The position numbers were made by a program, and so were the translations under genes. Below the pieces are notes generated by a model that was given only the letters and a program-made list of their open reading frames with translations, was not told the DNA's origin and did not search any database. From Candidatus Borrarchaeum weybense (GTDB lineage Archaea > Asgardarchaeota > Sifarchaeia > Borrarchaeales > Borrarchaeaceae), in NCBI GenBank assembly GCA_019057385.1, contig JAHQJS010000001.1, positions 1-51,724 on the forward strand: a stretch of DNA of 51,724 nt. The letters are read 5' to 3'. Shown here in pieces: positions 36,497-45,552 of the stretch (its first letter is position 1; each line of letters opens with the position of its first letter).

Positions 36497-37142
36497 AACC
36501 CCAGATTAGCTTTTTCTTCTCGCGTTTAGCCTTCATGATAAAATCTTCCTGCTTGAACTTCCGAGCATCTTTGTGAGTTTGATCCATTTGATCAGGAAAG
36601 TTGCAGGGATGATAATGAAAGACTCTTGCCTTCTCCTCCTGAACAAACTTATTACCCAATTTGTTGCAGAGGTTATATATTTCAAAGCAAGCGAAATGAA
36701 AATAGTACGGGCAGAACAATTGCTTCGAAGGATATCTTTGCAAAAACTTCTGACCTACTAATGCTATACCCGTGGGATGAAATGAATTTCCTTCTTGAAC
36801 AAAACCAACTACGCCATCATCATCTGGGAAATTTTTATTGAAACATTCAAGAGCGTTCTCGATGGAATTTTCTAAGAATATTATATCATCCGTTCCATAC
36901 AAAAGCCCGTCTTTAACGTTTCGTGATCCCCAGTTGCGACAGAAAACAGTTCCTTTATTCTCAGGAACAAGTTCGGCATGTACTTCCTTGTGATTCTTTA
37001 TCAGATACTCAAAGGTGTCTCTATCTCCATCACATACCACAATAATACTAACATTGGGCAATCGTTTTGGGATAGAATCAAGAGTACCCTCCAACTTTTC
37101 AATCCTATTGCGAGTTGGAATTACTATGTCGATATGTTTCAT
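36483..37142 (-). CDS. family 2-like glycosyltransferase, 219 aa
   Basis: IDIVIPTRNRIEKLEGTLDS and SIIVVCDGDRDTFEYL are GT2-like, with C-D-G-D replacing the first Asp pair. GTVFCRNWGSRNVKDGLL and TDDIIFLENS (in place of D-x-D) follow. Somewhat divergent, so activity is less certain. Confidence 0.72.
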   Translation of the reverse strand: MKHIDIVIPTRNRIEKLEGTLDSIPKRLPNVSIIVVCDGDRDTFEYLIKNHKEVHAELVPENKGTVFCRNWGSRNVKDGLLYGTDDIIFLENSIENALECFNKNFPDDDGVVGFVQEGNSFHPTGIALVGQKFLQRYPSKQLFCPYYFHFACFEIYNLCNKLGNKFVQEEKARVFHYHPCNFPDQMDQTHKDARKFKQEDFIMKAKREKKKLIWGYDEN

Positions 37143-37987
37143 CTCAATACTTCCTCTATGCTCACATAAGGAATAAGTTCGTTAAGCCTGCTAGTAGGCG
37201 AACACGAAAAAACCTTCACGCGAGTTTTCTCTCTTATTTCTTGAATTGCCTCTCTATACAACTTAAAATAACCATCGAGTTTTTTCTGAAATAATTCTTT
37301 CTTTCTCTCTCCATATCTTCCGTGATAATGAGTTTGATCGTGGACACACATATCGTATCCAAGAAGATAAACTTCTTTATATTTTAGAAGGATGGCCAGT
37401 TGAAGAGCACCATAACCACTATCAATTCCACATCTAAAGTCATCTACGGATAAGCCAATTCCTTTTTGCTTATCATTTTTTACAATCCAATTAACTGGAT
37501 GTAAGTCATATCTAATTTCTTTTTCTACATCAACAATTCTTCCATCGATATCCTGAAGAGCACCTCCAACAAAGCAGGCTACAAATATTTTTATCGCATT
37601 ATTCCATTTCTTTGAAGCATCTTCTTCAGTTTGCAAACAGCTAACCAGATAGTTAATTAAAAAAGTATAATCTTTAGTGATAAAAAAGTTAGGTGCTGGA
37701 ACATCAAATACCGAGCTATTTACACAAATAGTATCCTCTGTCCTGAGATTAGCAAGATTAAAAAACTTAAGACTTGGTCCACCTCCAATAACAAAAACTC
37801 TATTGTTCTGTTTTTTGTTGGAAATAGAAGAGATTGATTCCAGAACTTTCGGAGCCTCTTTATCTATTATTAAAGGACTTCTCAGTAATGGAGTAGGTTT
37901 TGATTTTCTCGGAATTTTTCTTACACTTCTTACAACATGAGTACGGTGAAATCCCGAGCTGAAGTGCTTGAACGGCTTTATATTCAT
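37139..37987 (-). CDS. GT42/DUF115-like protein, 282 aa
   Basis: After a basic ~50-residue N-terminus, RVFVIGGGPSLKFFNLANLR gives the G-G-G-P-S loop. GIDSGYGALQLAILLKYKEV, then YLLGYDMCV, matches the same fold as the 34201 and 37984 proteins (S-G-x-G-A ... L-G-Y-D). It may be a transferase using a nucleotide sugar or a DUF115-type enzyme. Overlaps its neighbours by four bases. Confidence 0.6.
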   Translation of the reverse strand: MNIKPFKHFSSGFHRTHVVRSVRKIPRKSKPTPLLRSPLIIDKEAPKVLESISSISNKKQNNRVFVIGGGPSLKFFNLANLRTEDTICVNSSVFDVPAPNFFITKDYTFLINYLVSCLQTEEDASKKWNNAIKIFVACFVGGALQDIDGRIVDVEKEIRYDLHPVNWIVKNDKQKGIGLSVDDFRCGIDSGYGALQLAILLKYKEVYLLGYDMCVHDQTHYHGRYGERKKELFQKKLDGYFKLYREAIQEIREKTRVKVFSCSPTSRLNELIPYVSIEEVLR

Positions 37988-38739
37988 CTCTTCTTACTTT
38001 CCTTAAGAAATTCATCCAATGAACTCTTTGGAAAACATCCTAAAGCGCTATCCGGGCTAAGATTAACTACCTCAACGCCCCTCTGCTTTATCACATTAGA
38101 AAATTCCTCAATGCACATTCTAAATTTATCGAGTTTGCTCTGAAAAGTTTTTTTATTCTGAACTTCGTATCCTTCATGCCAGTGGGTTATGGGTTTACCA
38201 CTCCTATCCTCTTTCGTTTTCAAATCATATCCAAGTAAACCGATTCTTGTGCATCCCAGGCAAATAGCTATCATCAAAGCGCCGAAGCCTGAGTTATTTC
38301 CACAATAAATTCCCTGGCTCAAGTCAAAGGACAATACTTTTCTTGCTATCTCTGTGACGACGAAAACATTTTTATCAAACTTAGCCTTTTTACTTCTTCT
38401 AAGAAAAACTTTGATTCCTGGATACTTCATCCAAACTTCGTGTAGTTTCTTCTCCTCTTCACTTTTGGGATACGTCACCATTGTGAAAAATCTAGAATCC
38501 ATTGAATAGTTTAGTGTAGTAGGAAACTCAACGAAAGCTTTGTTTACGCCTATCGTTGGATACTTATTAACAAGATTAAAATTAAATCCTTTTAGCGAAG
38601 GACCTCCTCCAAAGATAAAGCAAGTTTTGCCTTTCCAAGACATTGGAGGAAGAATCGTAGAGATATTCGGAGCCACACAATCTACTCCCTTTACAGCAAT
38701 AACTTTTGTTCCCTTAGAGTTGTTAATCAAGAAGCCCAT
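37984..38739 (-). CDS. GT42/DUF115-like protein, 251 aa
   Basis: TCFIFGGGPSLKGFNFNLVN, SMDSRFF, GNNSGFGALMIAICLGCTRI and GLLGYDLKTKED are the fold motifs, and HWHEGYEVQNKKTFQSKLDK follows. Paralogue of the 37139 protein by motif order. First gene after the fibre genes, at the start of the glycan cluster. Confidence 0.6.
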   Translation of the reverse strand: MGFLINNSKGTKVIAVKGVDCVAPNISTILPPMSWKGKTCFIFGGGPSLKGFNFNLVNKYPTIGVNKAFVEFPTTLNYSMDSRFFTMVTYPKSEEEKKLHEVWMKYPGIKVFLRRSKKAKFDKNVFVVTEIARKVLSFDLSQGIYCGNNSGFGALMIAICLGCTRIGLLGYDLKTKEDRSGKPITHWHEGYEVQNKKTFQSKLDKFRMCIEEFSNVIKQRGVEVVNLSPDSALGCFPKSSLDEFLKESKKR

Positions 38740-38745
38740 CCTCTT

Positions 38746-39864
38746 TTATCCCAAAGAAATTCCGAGAACGCGATAATACCCTGAAGAGGCGTATCCTGAA
38801 GACCCCCAAGAAGTGCCCTCTCCCACGATATATCCTGCGTAGTTTGCACCTGCTCTCACTCTACAAGTATTACTGGTTATCTTAGTTATTTGACCACCAA
38901 TAGCCCAGCTAAAATCACCATGTGAATGATCATAGAACCATCCAATTACTGCGGAATTTGATCCATTGGCATTCAGAGAAAAGTGCAGCTGGAACATAGC
39001 TTTTGTTGTTCCAAGACCATGAGTCAAATCATAAATACCTCCCGGGCTTGCAGCAAACCATCCACTATCATAGCTTCCTGTAACACCAGCTGAGCCAGAT
39101 GTAATGAAAGACCTCACATCTGTAATTCTATTAGCAGGAATACTTGTATCTCCATTAACTATCCTAACCTCAGCTATAACTGTTTTACTACTGTAGTTAG
39201 GAGCAACTGGACTTACTGCTTGAGTTCCCTGAAGAATTTTTATTGTTCCATCCATATCTACATACACCAAATCTATTCTCGAGTTCGGAGAACTAGGCAC
39301 AGAGAAAGGTCCAACCAACTGATCAGGGATAGTAATGGCTTGCGTACCATCTTGGATTCTACCAGCTCTCACTCTAACATACAATCCTGTTCCAACTTCT
39401 ACTTTTAGAAATAGATTTTGAACATTCAAAAACGTTCTATCAGTGTAGTCAAAACTATTTAGAGTAGAACCAGAGAATACACACTTGCCAACGATAATAT
39501 CGTTTGCTTGAGCGACACTAACAGAGGCTATTGCATGAACTTCAACATAATTATTCTGTGTTTCAGCGGCTTGCCATCTCAAAACTATACAGGGAGTTCC
39601 TGAAGAGATACTACCTGAATCCAACGTGGAGGCCTTGAGAGTAGCAAGAGCAGAAGTTGTGACACTTATCTGTCCATCATCATCGCCTATCTCAGCTGTA
39701 AAAGTGGACAAAGTGATCTCAGTATTAGTCACTTTCGCTAGGTACCCGCCTTTGTATATTCCTCTTGGTCGAATATTTAAATTTCTTCTGTTAAATTCCT
39801 CTGCCGTTGCTTCTTCAAAATATTCATGAGTTATTTCTTGGGTTCCATGATTAGTTGTTCCCAT
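38746..39864 (-). CDS. tail fibre or receptor-binding protein, 372 aa
   Basis: Residues ~1-245 form a beta-rich domain shared with the 40673 protein (IRPRGIYKGGYL, IIVGKCVFSG, VRVRAGRIQDGTQAI, IDLVYVDMDGTI, ITDVRSFI). The C-terminal ~120 residues (SGWFAASPGGIYDLTHGLG, then a glycine-rich end) are unique and probably contact the receptor. Preceded by AGGAAGTAATT. Virion structural protein by context and composition. Confidence 0.75.
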   Translation of the reverse strand: MGTTNHGTQEITHEYFEEATAEEFNRRNLNIRPRGIYKGGYLAKVTNTEITLSTFTAEIGDDDGQISVTTSALATLKASTLDSGSISSGTPCIVLRWQAAETQNNYVEVHAIASVSVAQANDIIVGKCVFSGSTLNSFDYTDRTFLNVQNLFLKVEVGTGLYVRVRAGRIQDGTQAITIPDQLVGPFSVPSSPNSRIDLVYVDMDGTIKILQGTQAVSPVAPNYSSKTVIAEVRIVNGDTSIPANRITDVRSFITSGSAGVTGSYDSGWFAASPGGIYDLTHGLGTTKAMFQLHFSLNANGSNSAVIGWFYDHSHGDFSWAIGGQITKITSNTCRVRAGANYAGYIVGEGTSWGSSGYASSGYYRVLGISLG

Positions 39865-39881
39865 AATTACTTCCTCTAAAA

Positions 39882-40673
39882 TTACGGTGCTGGTTCAATA
39901 TAACTATCCATTATAATTCCAGCATTGTCATATTCTTCATCATTTTCGTAAACTTCTACTTCTACGTCAAAGTAATTTGATGCTACATTTCTTACCACAA
40001 CGGTAACATGGCCAGTACCATAGCCTCCACAGTACCAAGTAGTACTATATACTTGATAAGTTCCGCCTATCGTTATCGTACGTGGAGTTCCATTTACTAA
40101 AATAGTAGTTGAATCCTGCCTTTGATAGGTACTGTTATTCGAACCTCGATAGGAGGGACTGGTTTGAGGAGGATATCCATTGCCCCCACCATTAACATAG
40201 ACTCTCGCTTTGAAAGACTCATAAACTCTGTACCAGATTCCAAATTTTACAGTTGGATGTTTTCCAGAGGCGGTAACACTTCCATCAGCATTTAATCTCA
40301 AAGTCTCTGTATTTGTAGGAGAAGGCGTCCAATTCCCTTGTGTAGTAGAATAAATAAGATAGGAATCAGTATCTACAAGAGCACCTCCAGAAATTAAATT
40401 ATGCCAAGGAGCTTCCCCATAACCGGTATAGCTTCTGGCCAGTCTATTTATTTCATAATATCCTAGTGTACCTATAGCTTTAATGTCAGGGACAGCCACA
40501 GTCCCTATATTAATTCTGATAGGTAAAGCTCCTGGAGAGCTGGGATCTACTAAAGGGATTCCATAGGTAGTCCCGTTCTTAACAACTCTTAACTTCTGGC
40601 CGGAAAGATCGTCGGTCGCAGGAATTTCTACAGCCTGAGAACCATCCCAGTATCTAAGACCTATTTCTGCCAT
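39882..40673 (-). CDS. tail fibre-like protein, 263 aa
   Basis: Starts MAEIGLRYWDGSQAVEIPA, typical of fibre tips that begin with a short beta repeat. The C-terminal half is rich in G, Y, S and T (GYPPQTSPSYRGSNNS). The start overlaps the previous stop by one base. A receptor-binding or assembly role is inferred from position. Confidence 0.65.
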   Translation of the reverse strand: MAEIGLRYWDGSQAVEIPATDDLSGQKLRVVKNGTTYGIPLVDPSSPGALPIRINIGTVAVPDIKAIGTLGYYEINRLARSYTGYGEAPWHNLISGGALVDTDSYLIYSTTQGNWTPSPTNTETLRLNADGSVTASGKHPTVKFGIWYRVYESFKARVYVNGGGNGYPPQTSPSYRGSNNSTYQRQDSTTILVNGTPRTITIGGTYQVYSTTWYCGGYGTGHVTVVVRNVASNYFDVEVEVYENDEEYDNAGIIMDSYIEPAP

Positions 40674-41512
40674 TATAAATCAGTCCTTAACCAAATTTGT
40701 CCAGTACCAGGATTTGATGGATCTGAAGTTCTTGGTTCTATTATAAACCCTGTTTTACATACTATGAAGTCACGCACATCTTTTATCATGTTCGAAGTAA
40801 TATTTGTAGATGTGCTTGCAAGAGTCACTTCAGCCAACACCATCTTTCCGCCATAATCAGGAGGGGATGGACTAGCCGCCGCAACTCCAGAACTATCGAT
40901 TAAGATATTTCCCGTTGACCTATCAATGTATACCAAATATACTTTACTATTCGCTGGAGGAGCAGTGAACAAAGAACTCTTTTGGTCTATAATTACTATA
41001 GTCTCTTTATCGTTCTGCACCCGGCCGGCTCTTATCCTCACCTTCAACTCAGTAGCTTCAGTAGGTTCTACTTTCAAAAACAAGTCTAAAGTATTGGGAG
41101 TGCTTCGTGGGTAGGAAGTATCCCCATAAGTGAAACCTTGAAGAGCACCGCCTCCTGTAAAAGAGCACTTCCCTACAACCAGATCATTCGTAGCTGGAGT
41201 TGCTACAGCTAATATTTGCATATAGTCTGACGTCGATCCAGTGTACGTCCATCTTAGAATAACATATGGAGTGGCTTGAGCCACCGCTATATTAACAGCT
41301 GTAGTTGTAGCGATTCTTACCTGATATGTTCCATCAGAAATTTCACATACCAATGGTGATAATTGCGCATTAGAAGAGTCTATAATGCTTAATCGACCTC
41401 CTGTATATATCCCTTTTTGACGAATATCCTGGAAGCGTAAATTTACTTCACCGGAATTCGCTGGAGCGTAAAATAAAAGGGTTACTTTTTGATTACCAAC
41501 ATCTGCAGGCAT
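40673..41512 (-). CDS. tail fibre protein, paralogue of 38746, 279 aa
   Basis: The whole protein aligns by eye with the first ~250 residues of the 38746 product: VNLRFQDIRQKGIYTGGRLS, VGKCSFTGG, LKVRIRAGRVQNDKETIV, KVYLVYIDRSTGNI and IKDVRDFI. It lacks that protein's C-terminal tip and ends PGTGQIWLRTDL. Suggests duplication of a fibre shaft. Confidence 0.75.
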   Translation of the reverse strand: MPADVGNQKVTLLFYAPANSGEVNLRFQDIRQKGIYTGGRLSIIDSSNAQLSPLVCEISDGTYQVRIATTTAVNIAVAQATPYVILRWTYTGSTSDYMQILAVATPATNDLVVGKCSFTGGGALQGFTYGDTSYPRSTPNTLDLFLKVEPTEATELKVRIRAGRVQNDKETIVIIDQKSSLFTAPPANSKVYLVYIDRSTGNILIDSSGVAAASPSPPDYGGKMVLAEVTLASTSTNITSNMIKDVRDFIVCKTGFIIEPRTSDPSNPGTGQIWLRTDL

Positions 41513-41531
41513 TTCAACCTCCTAATTATTC

Positions 41532-42779
41532 TTATGACAAATCTGTCTTAAATACTTCTACAACTACTCTTAATTCAACTCGATCGTCCTTGTCTATTTT
41601 TGGAAAAATACTCGCCACTACCAACTTATCCGGCGTTCCTGGAATATAAAGACCCAACTCGGATATTCCATCTTGCTGCGTACCTTTTGGAACAATAAAT
41701 TCGAAAGTTACTTTATCCTCCTCAATTGTAATATCGCTACTTTCTATTGTTCCAGTCAAAACGGGATTCTCAATCGAGAAGAAGGATCCGCTAAGATCTC
41801 CAGGATAATTTCCTGTTCCCAAAACCCATTTAGTTATACTTTTTAGAAATCCCTCTTCAGACTGGTCGAAGTACGTGCCGTCATCAAAATTCCAAGCGTT
41901 GGTACTTCCGACCATATCAAAAAACTTTTGAGATGATTGCCAATCTCCAAGTATTTTTGTTTTGATCTCACCATCAACTTCTATAATATTTCCGAACTCG
42001 TCAGTCTTAGGATTTAATAACAAAAGATAATGAGGCACAATATGCGCTGGCCTTGTTTTTTCTACTTGCAAATGTAGATTATCTAGATAGTCAGTTTCCC
42101 AAAGATAAGTAAGAGAATCTGTCTCAAATACTTTATTCAATAATACCTCTAAACCAAAGTGAGGACTCTTGTAATAGCTACTATCAAATCCAGGAGGATT
42201 TTCATTTTCATCTCCGACAAACCAATCTACTAAATAGAAAGTGGTATAGTCATTTGTATACATATCATACAAATTAACCGTAAACTCCTGTATGAGCGCC
42301 ATTATATCAATAGACCGATATGTTCCTTTTAACTTATACCAGTCTACTGCGTTAGTTATTTCTTTTCGTGTTTTAGCTTCGGTAGTTTCATCCTCTGGAG
42401 AAAATTCTACTCCAATAAGAGCTCCCAATCTTCGAAGATAGTTCAAAGATGCTACTGTATTTGGACTTAGAAGTTTTACAATATCCCGAACGCTAGTAAG
42501 CCAATTTCCTAACTGTAGGCCAGCTTCTTCAAGATAATCTTGAAGGATAGGCGATTGTCGAAACTTTTCAGGGACTAACTCAATCAAATCTAATGCAACT
42601 GTATGGATGACATCGAGCTCAAAATCATGTTCCATCTCCAGTGTTATCTCTATACCTTCAACAGAAAAAGGAGTTGCCACACCTTGCACGGAAATGGAAA
42701 ATTCATGCCCACCTTCTATCGTCGCCTGATTTTCCCAGTCTAAACGGAAACTATCATCTAAATGCCAATTAGTACCCAT
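41532..42779 (-). CDS. baseplate protein I-like (P2 gpI family), 415 aa
   Basis: Residues ~100-180 (SVRDIVKLLSPNTVASLNYL, RRLGALIGVEF and VDWYKLKGTYRSI) match phage tail protein I, which links baseplate and fibres in P2-type phages. At 415 aa it is over twice the P2 length; the C-terminal ~200 residues are beta-rich and resemble a fibre-attachment domain. Lies between J-like and fibre genes, as in P2. Confidence 0.78.
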   Translation of the reverse strand: MGTNWHLDDSFRLDWENQATIEGGHEFSISVQGVATPFSVEGIEITLEMEHDFELDVIHTVALDLIELVPEKFRQSPILQDYLEEAGLQLGNWLTSVRDIVKLLSPNTVASLNYLRRLGALIGVEFSPEDETTEAKTRKEITNAVDWYKLKGTYRSIDIMALIQEFTVNLYDMYTNDYTTFYLVDWFVGDENENPPGFDSSYYKSPHFGLEVLLNKVFETDSLTYLWETDYLDNLHLQVEKTRPAHIVPHYLLLLNPKTDEFGNIIEVDGEIKTKILGDWQSSQKFFDMVGSTNAWNFDDGTYFDQSEEGFLKSITKWVLGTGNYPGDLSGSFFSIENPVLTGTIESSDITIEEDKVTFEFIVPKGTQQDGISELGLYIPGTPDKLVVASIFPKIDKDDRVELRVVVEVFKTDLS

Positions 42780-42781
42780 TA

Positions 42782-45031
42782 TTAAGTCACCCTATCTGCA
42801 TCTAATGGTAGATTAAACGGATTATACGCATAAGCACTAGGAGTGGTTGTAAGAACCATACCTCCTGAAGTAACTGAACCTACAGCATTAGTAACTACAC
42901 AAGTATACACTCCTATATCACTTGATTGAGCATAAAAAGTTAGAGTAGAACTTGTTTCACCAGATAATGGAACTCCATCTTTCTTCCACTGATAGGTAGG
43001 TGCAGGTTCACCAGTAGCTGTCACAAATAAACTAACTTGTTGACCTATCGAAACTTCTGTATTCCCTGATTGAGCAGTTATTTCAGGGGCAGTAAGTATT
43101 TCTTTTATGGTTTCAAAATTAAGCTCTCTTACACTATCAATAGTCCAAGTAGCACCTGAATCAGAAGAACCGTAAGCCGCTCCATCTGGATAATCGGGTG
43201 AGGTGAGCTTCGCTCCCCATAGCAACCTGTTAAACAGGTCACCTGTGGGCGTTCTGATTACAATAGCATACTGTGTTCCATTAACTAATGAGTAAACTAA
43301 AGTAAACTCACGCCATTCAGCTGTCGACAGTGTAGTTATTTCTGACCCATCAAAGGACACTGAAACAAGGTCAGCTCCTGTAGGTTTACCTGTAACTCCA
43401 TCTACCGCTCGAAGAGCAATTGTTGTAGTTCCTGGAGAACCTTGTCTATAGAACGGTATCTTAACTGATATCATATCATAACTACCGGTTGCAGTAAATG
43501 TTTGTGCAAGCCAAGTAGTGCCTTGGAAGTTTAGAGCTCCACTAGCAGTGAGATAATAATCAGCTTTTGTTGTTGTGGGTATTACATATGCTCCACTTGA
43601 GATTGCAATACCTTCTATCTCATCTGTGGGACATTGAATCATATCATCTAGTGACCCACTATCGTACTGCCAACAAAGTACTGAACCATTTCTCAATCCT
43701 GTAGCATAAGGTTTATCATCACCACTTCCTACAACCACTCTTCTTAAAATTAAACCATGTGCAATTGTATCTTGCTCAACAAAAGAAGAATTTAGCTTAA
43801 TGAAAGTTTTTCCAGTTGTATCATTTGTCACAACATAGATATTATCGCTACTATCCACTGCTACACTATCTGCATTAGTGGTTACTCCTCCATCATAATC
43901 TAGCTGATTTGCCCCATTCATATCCCAACTGTAGATGATTTTCTTACCAGCAGAATAGTTAAGAGAGCAAATAACTCTTTGGTCGGACATAATCGCTATA
44001 TCAGTTACAACAGAACCACTAGCAGGAGTCTGTGACCAAAGAGCGGCACCTAAAGTAGAAGCGTATTTACGTAAATTAGCATAAGACCCACCTGAGCCTA
44101 AGTAAATACTATCGTCAACTAAATCAACAGCTACTCCTCCTACTGTACCTGCCGAAGCAATAATTTCCTCAGTAGCTAAACTAACAGCTACACGAGCTGC
44201 ACCATTACCAGTACCAACAATAATCCTTCCTACACTATCCAGAGCTAAATCCCAAGCATGCGTGGTACCTCTTACATGCCTGCCCCCTAGTTTATTACCT
44301 ACAGAATCGAACTTCCAGAGATTCTTTGACCCACTTCCGTCATCTCCCTGTACTCCAGAAACATACACGTCATTAACTGAATCTATAACTACATCAAATG
44401 CATCGGCTCCGGTATCATATGTCCACTGAAGCTCACCGCTTGTATTATATGCCCAAACTGAAGCTGCGGCTGCACCATCAGTAATTCTGTCACCTACTAG
44501 AACAATAAGGTCAGGACTTGTCGATGCATCTCTACATCTGAATAACAGGTCACCGGTTGTAGTTGTAGACCAGGAACTTCCTCCGTCACCGCTCCATTCC
44601 AAATCTCCGCCCGGATAATCAGAAGTGGAACCATCATTGTCCCTAGACCAAGTTAGAACATTTGCAACACTTAAAGAATCTCCATGAACAACTATCGCAT
44701 ATTTTGTAGAGGCGGTCAAGGCATAAGGAGTACCTAAAGTACATACTATCCAATTATAACCAGAATCGGAAACATCTGAGTCACTGATTGTTCCGGTAGC
44801 CAAAGCTCCTCCGGCAATATCAGGATGGTCACTTCCATCAACATTATACAATCCTACATTAAGTGTTCCGATATTATCTCCAGAACCTTTCCTCAAGAAA
44901 ACTTCAATTGTAGTAATAGTATAGGAACTGGAGGCAGTAAAAGTCTGTCCTGCCCAATCATTAGCATTATCTAAATTAAGAGCAAGATAAGGCAGTGCTG
45001 TACCGGAATAGTGGTCTTTTACAATACTAAT
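42782..45031 (-). CDS. large beta-rich adhesin with propeller-like repeats, Ig-like domain and ATT start
   Basis: The longest frame with a usual codon starts at TTG 44896 (704 aa). The open frame continues 45 codons upstream to ATT 45031, seven bases after AGGAG, and the added residues (NDWAGQTFTASSSYTITTIE) match an internal copy (WLAQTFTATGSYDMISVK). So ATT is the likely start and the protein is ~749 aa. Domains: N-terminal jelly-roll-like carbohydrate-binding copy, a beta-propeller-like middle with repeated V-D-S/W units, a second copy, and an Ig-like domain near the end (QWKKDGVPLSGETSSTLTF, then YTCVVTN). Probably a virion host-attachment protein. Confidence 0.75.
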   Translation of the reverse strand: MSIVKDHYSGTALPYLALNLDNANDWAGQTFTASSSYTITTIEVFLRKGSGDNIGTLNVGLYNVDGSDHPDIAGGALATGTISDSDVSDSGYNWIVCTLGTPYALTASTKYAIVVHGDSLSVANVLTWSRDNDGSTSDYPGGDLEWSGDGGSSWSTTTTGDLLFRCRDASTSPDLIVLVGDRITDGAAAASVWAYNTSGELQWTYDTGADAFDVVIDSVNDVYVSGVQGDDGSGSKNLWKFDSVGNKLGGRHVRGTTHAWDLALDSVGRIIVGTGNGAARVAVSLATEEIIASAGTVGGVAVDLVDDSIYLGSGGSYANLRKYASTLGAALWSQTPASGSVVTDIAIMSDQRVICSLNYSAGKKIIYSWDMNGANQLDYDGGVTTNADSVAVDSSDNIYVVTNDTTGKTFIKLNSSFVEQDTIAHGLILRRVVVGSGDDKPYATGLRNGSVLCWQYDSGSLDDMIQCPTDEIEGIAISSGAYVIPTTTKADYYLTASGALNFQGTTWLAQTFTATGSYDMISVKIPFYRQGSPGTTTIALRAVDGVTGKPTGADLVSVSFDGSEITTLSTAEWREFTLVYSLVNGTQYAIVIRTPTGDLFNRLLWGAKLTSPDYPDGAAYGSSDSGATWTIDSVRELNFETIKEILTAPEITAQSGNTEVSIGQQVSLFVTATGEPAPTYQWKKDGVPLSGETSSTLTFYAQSSDIGVYTCVVTNAVGSVTSGGMVLTTTPSAYAYNPFNLPLDADRVT

Positions 45032-45042
45032 TTTGAATCTCC

Positions 45043-45552
45043 TTACTTCTGTGTTGCCCTTACTTGGAAGATAATCTTATCTCCAGGCTGAATAGTTCTT
45101 TCTACTGCCATTGCTACGGCACCAATTAATGTACCGGAATTATCAGAAGAAGTACATATGAATGCACCGCTCACCGGCCCGATAGACCCGCCAGAAGCTG
45201 TCATTTCTAACTCTTTAGAAGCAACCCTCCAGTTATCATTCACATCTTGTTCTATCGTAGGCCATCCAACATCCGACCTCTCAACTTGTAAACGAGTATA
45301 ACCATTTCCACTAGGCTCGTTTGGAATAGTAGTAAGTACTGTGGACTCAGCAATACTACCTCTATAGAGTCCAACATAGAATATATCTGAAGTGGGAAAG
45401 TATAGTATATCCTTCTTTCGATAGAACACGTCAATTATCGCCTTCTCACCGGCATCTACTAAGATATTTTTCTTATCCAACTCCTCGTAGATGAGCTGCC
45501 CTTTTCGAAAATGTCTTATATCCCATCTTTGTTCAAGAATAAAATTACTCAT
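45043..45552 (-). CDS. baseplate or tail-associated protein, 169 aa
   Basis: Lies between J-like and adhesin genes and overlaps the J-like stop by one base. Beta-rich with QLIYEELDKKNILVDAGEKA near the start and GPVSGAFICTSSDNSGTLIG later, typical of a fibre-linking or receptor-binding adaptor. No exact family. Confidence 0.65.
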   Translation of the reverse strand: MSNFILEQRWDIRHFRKGQLIYEELDKKNILVDAGEKAIIDVFYRKKDILYFPTSDIFYVGLYRGSIAESTVLTTIPNEPSGNGYTRLQVERSDVGWPTIEQDVNDNWRVASKELEMTASGGSIGPVSGAFICTSSDNSGTLIGAVAMAVERTIQPGDKIIFQVRATQK

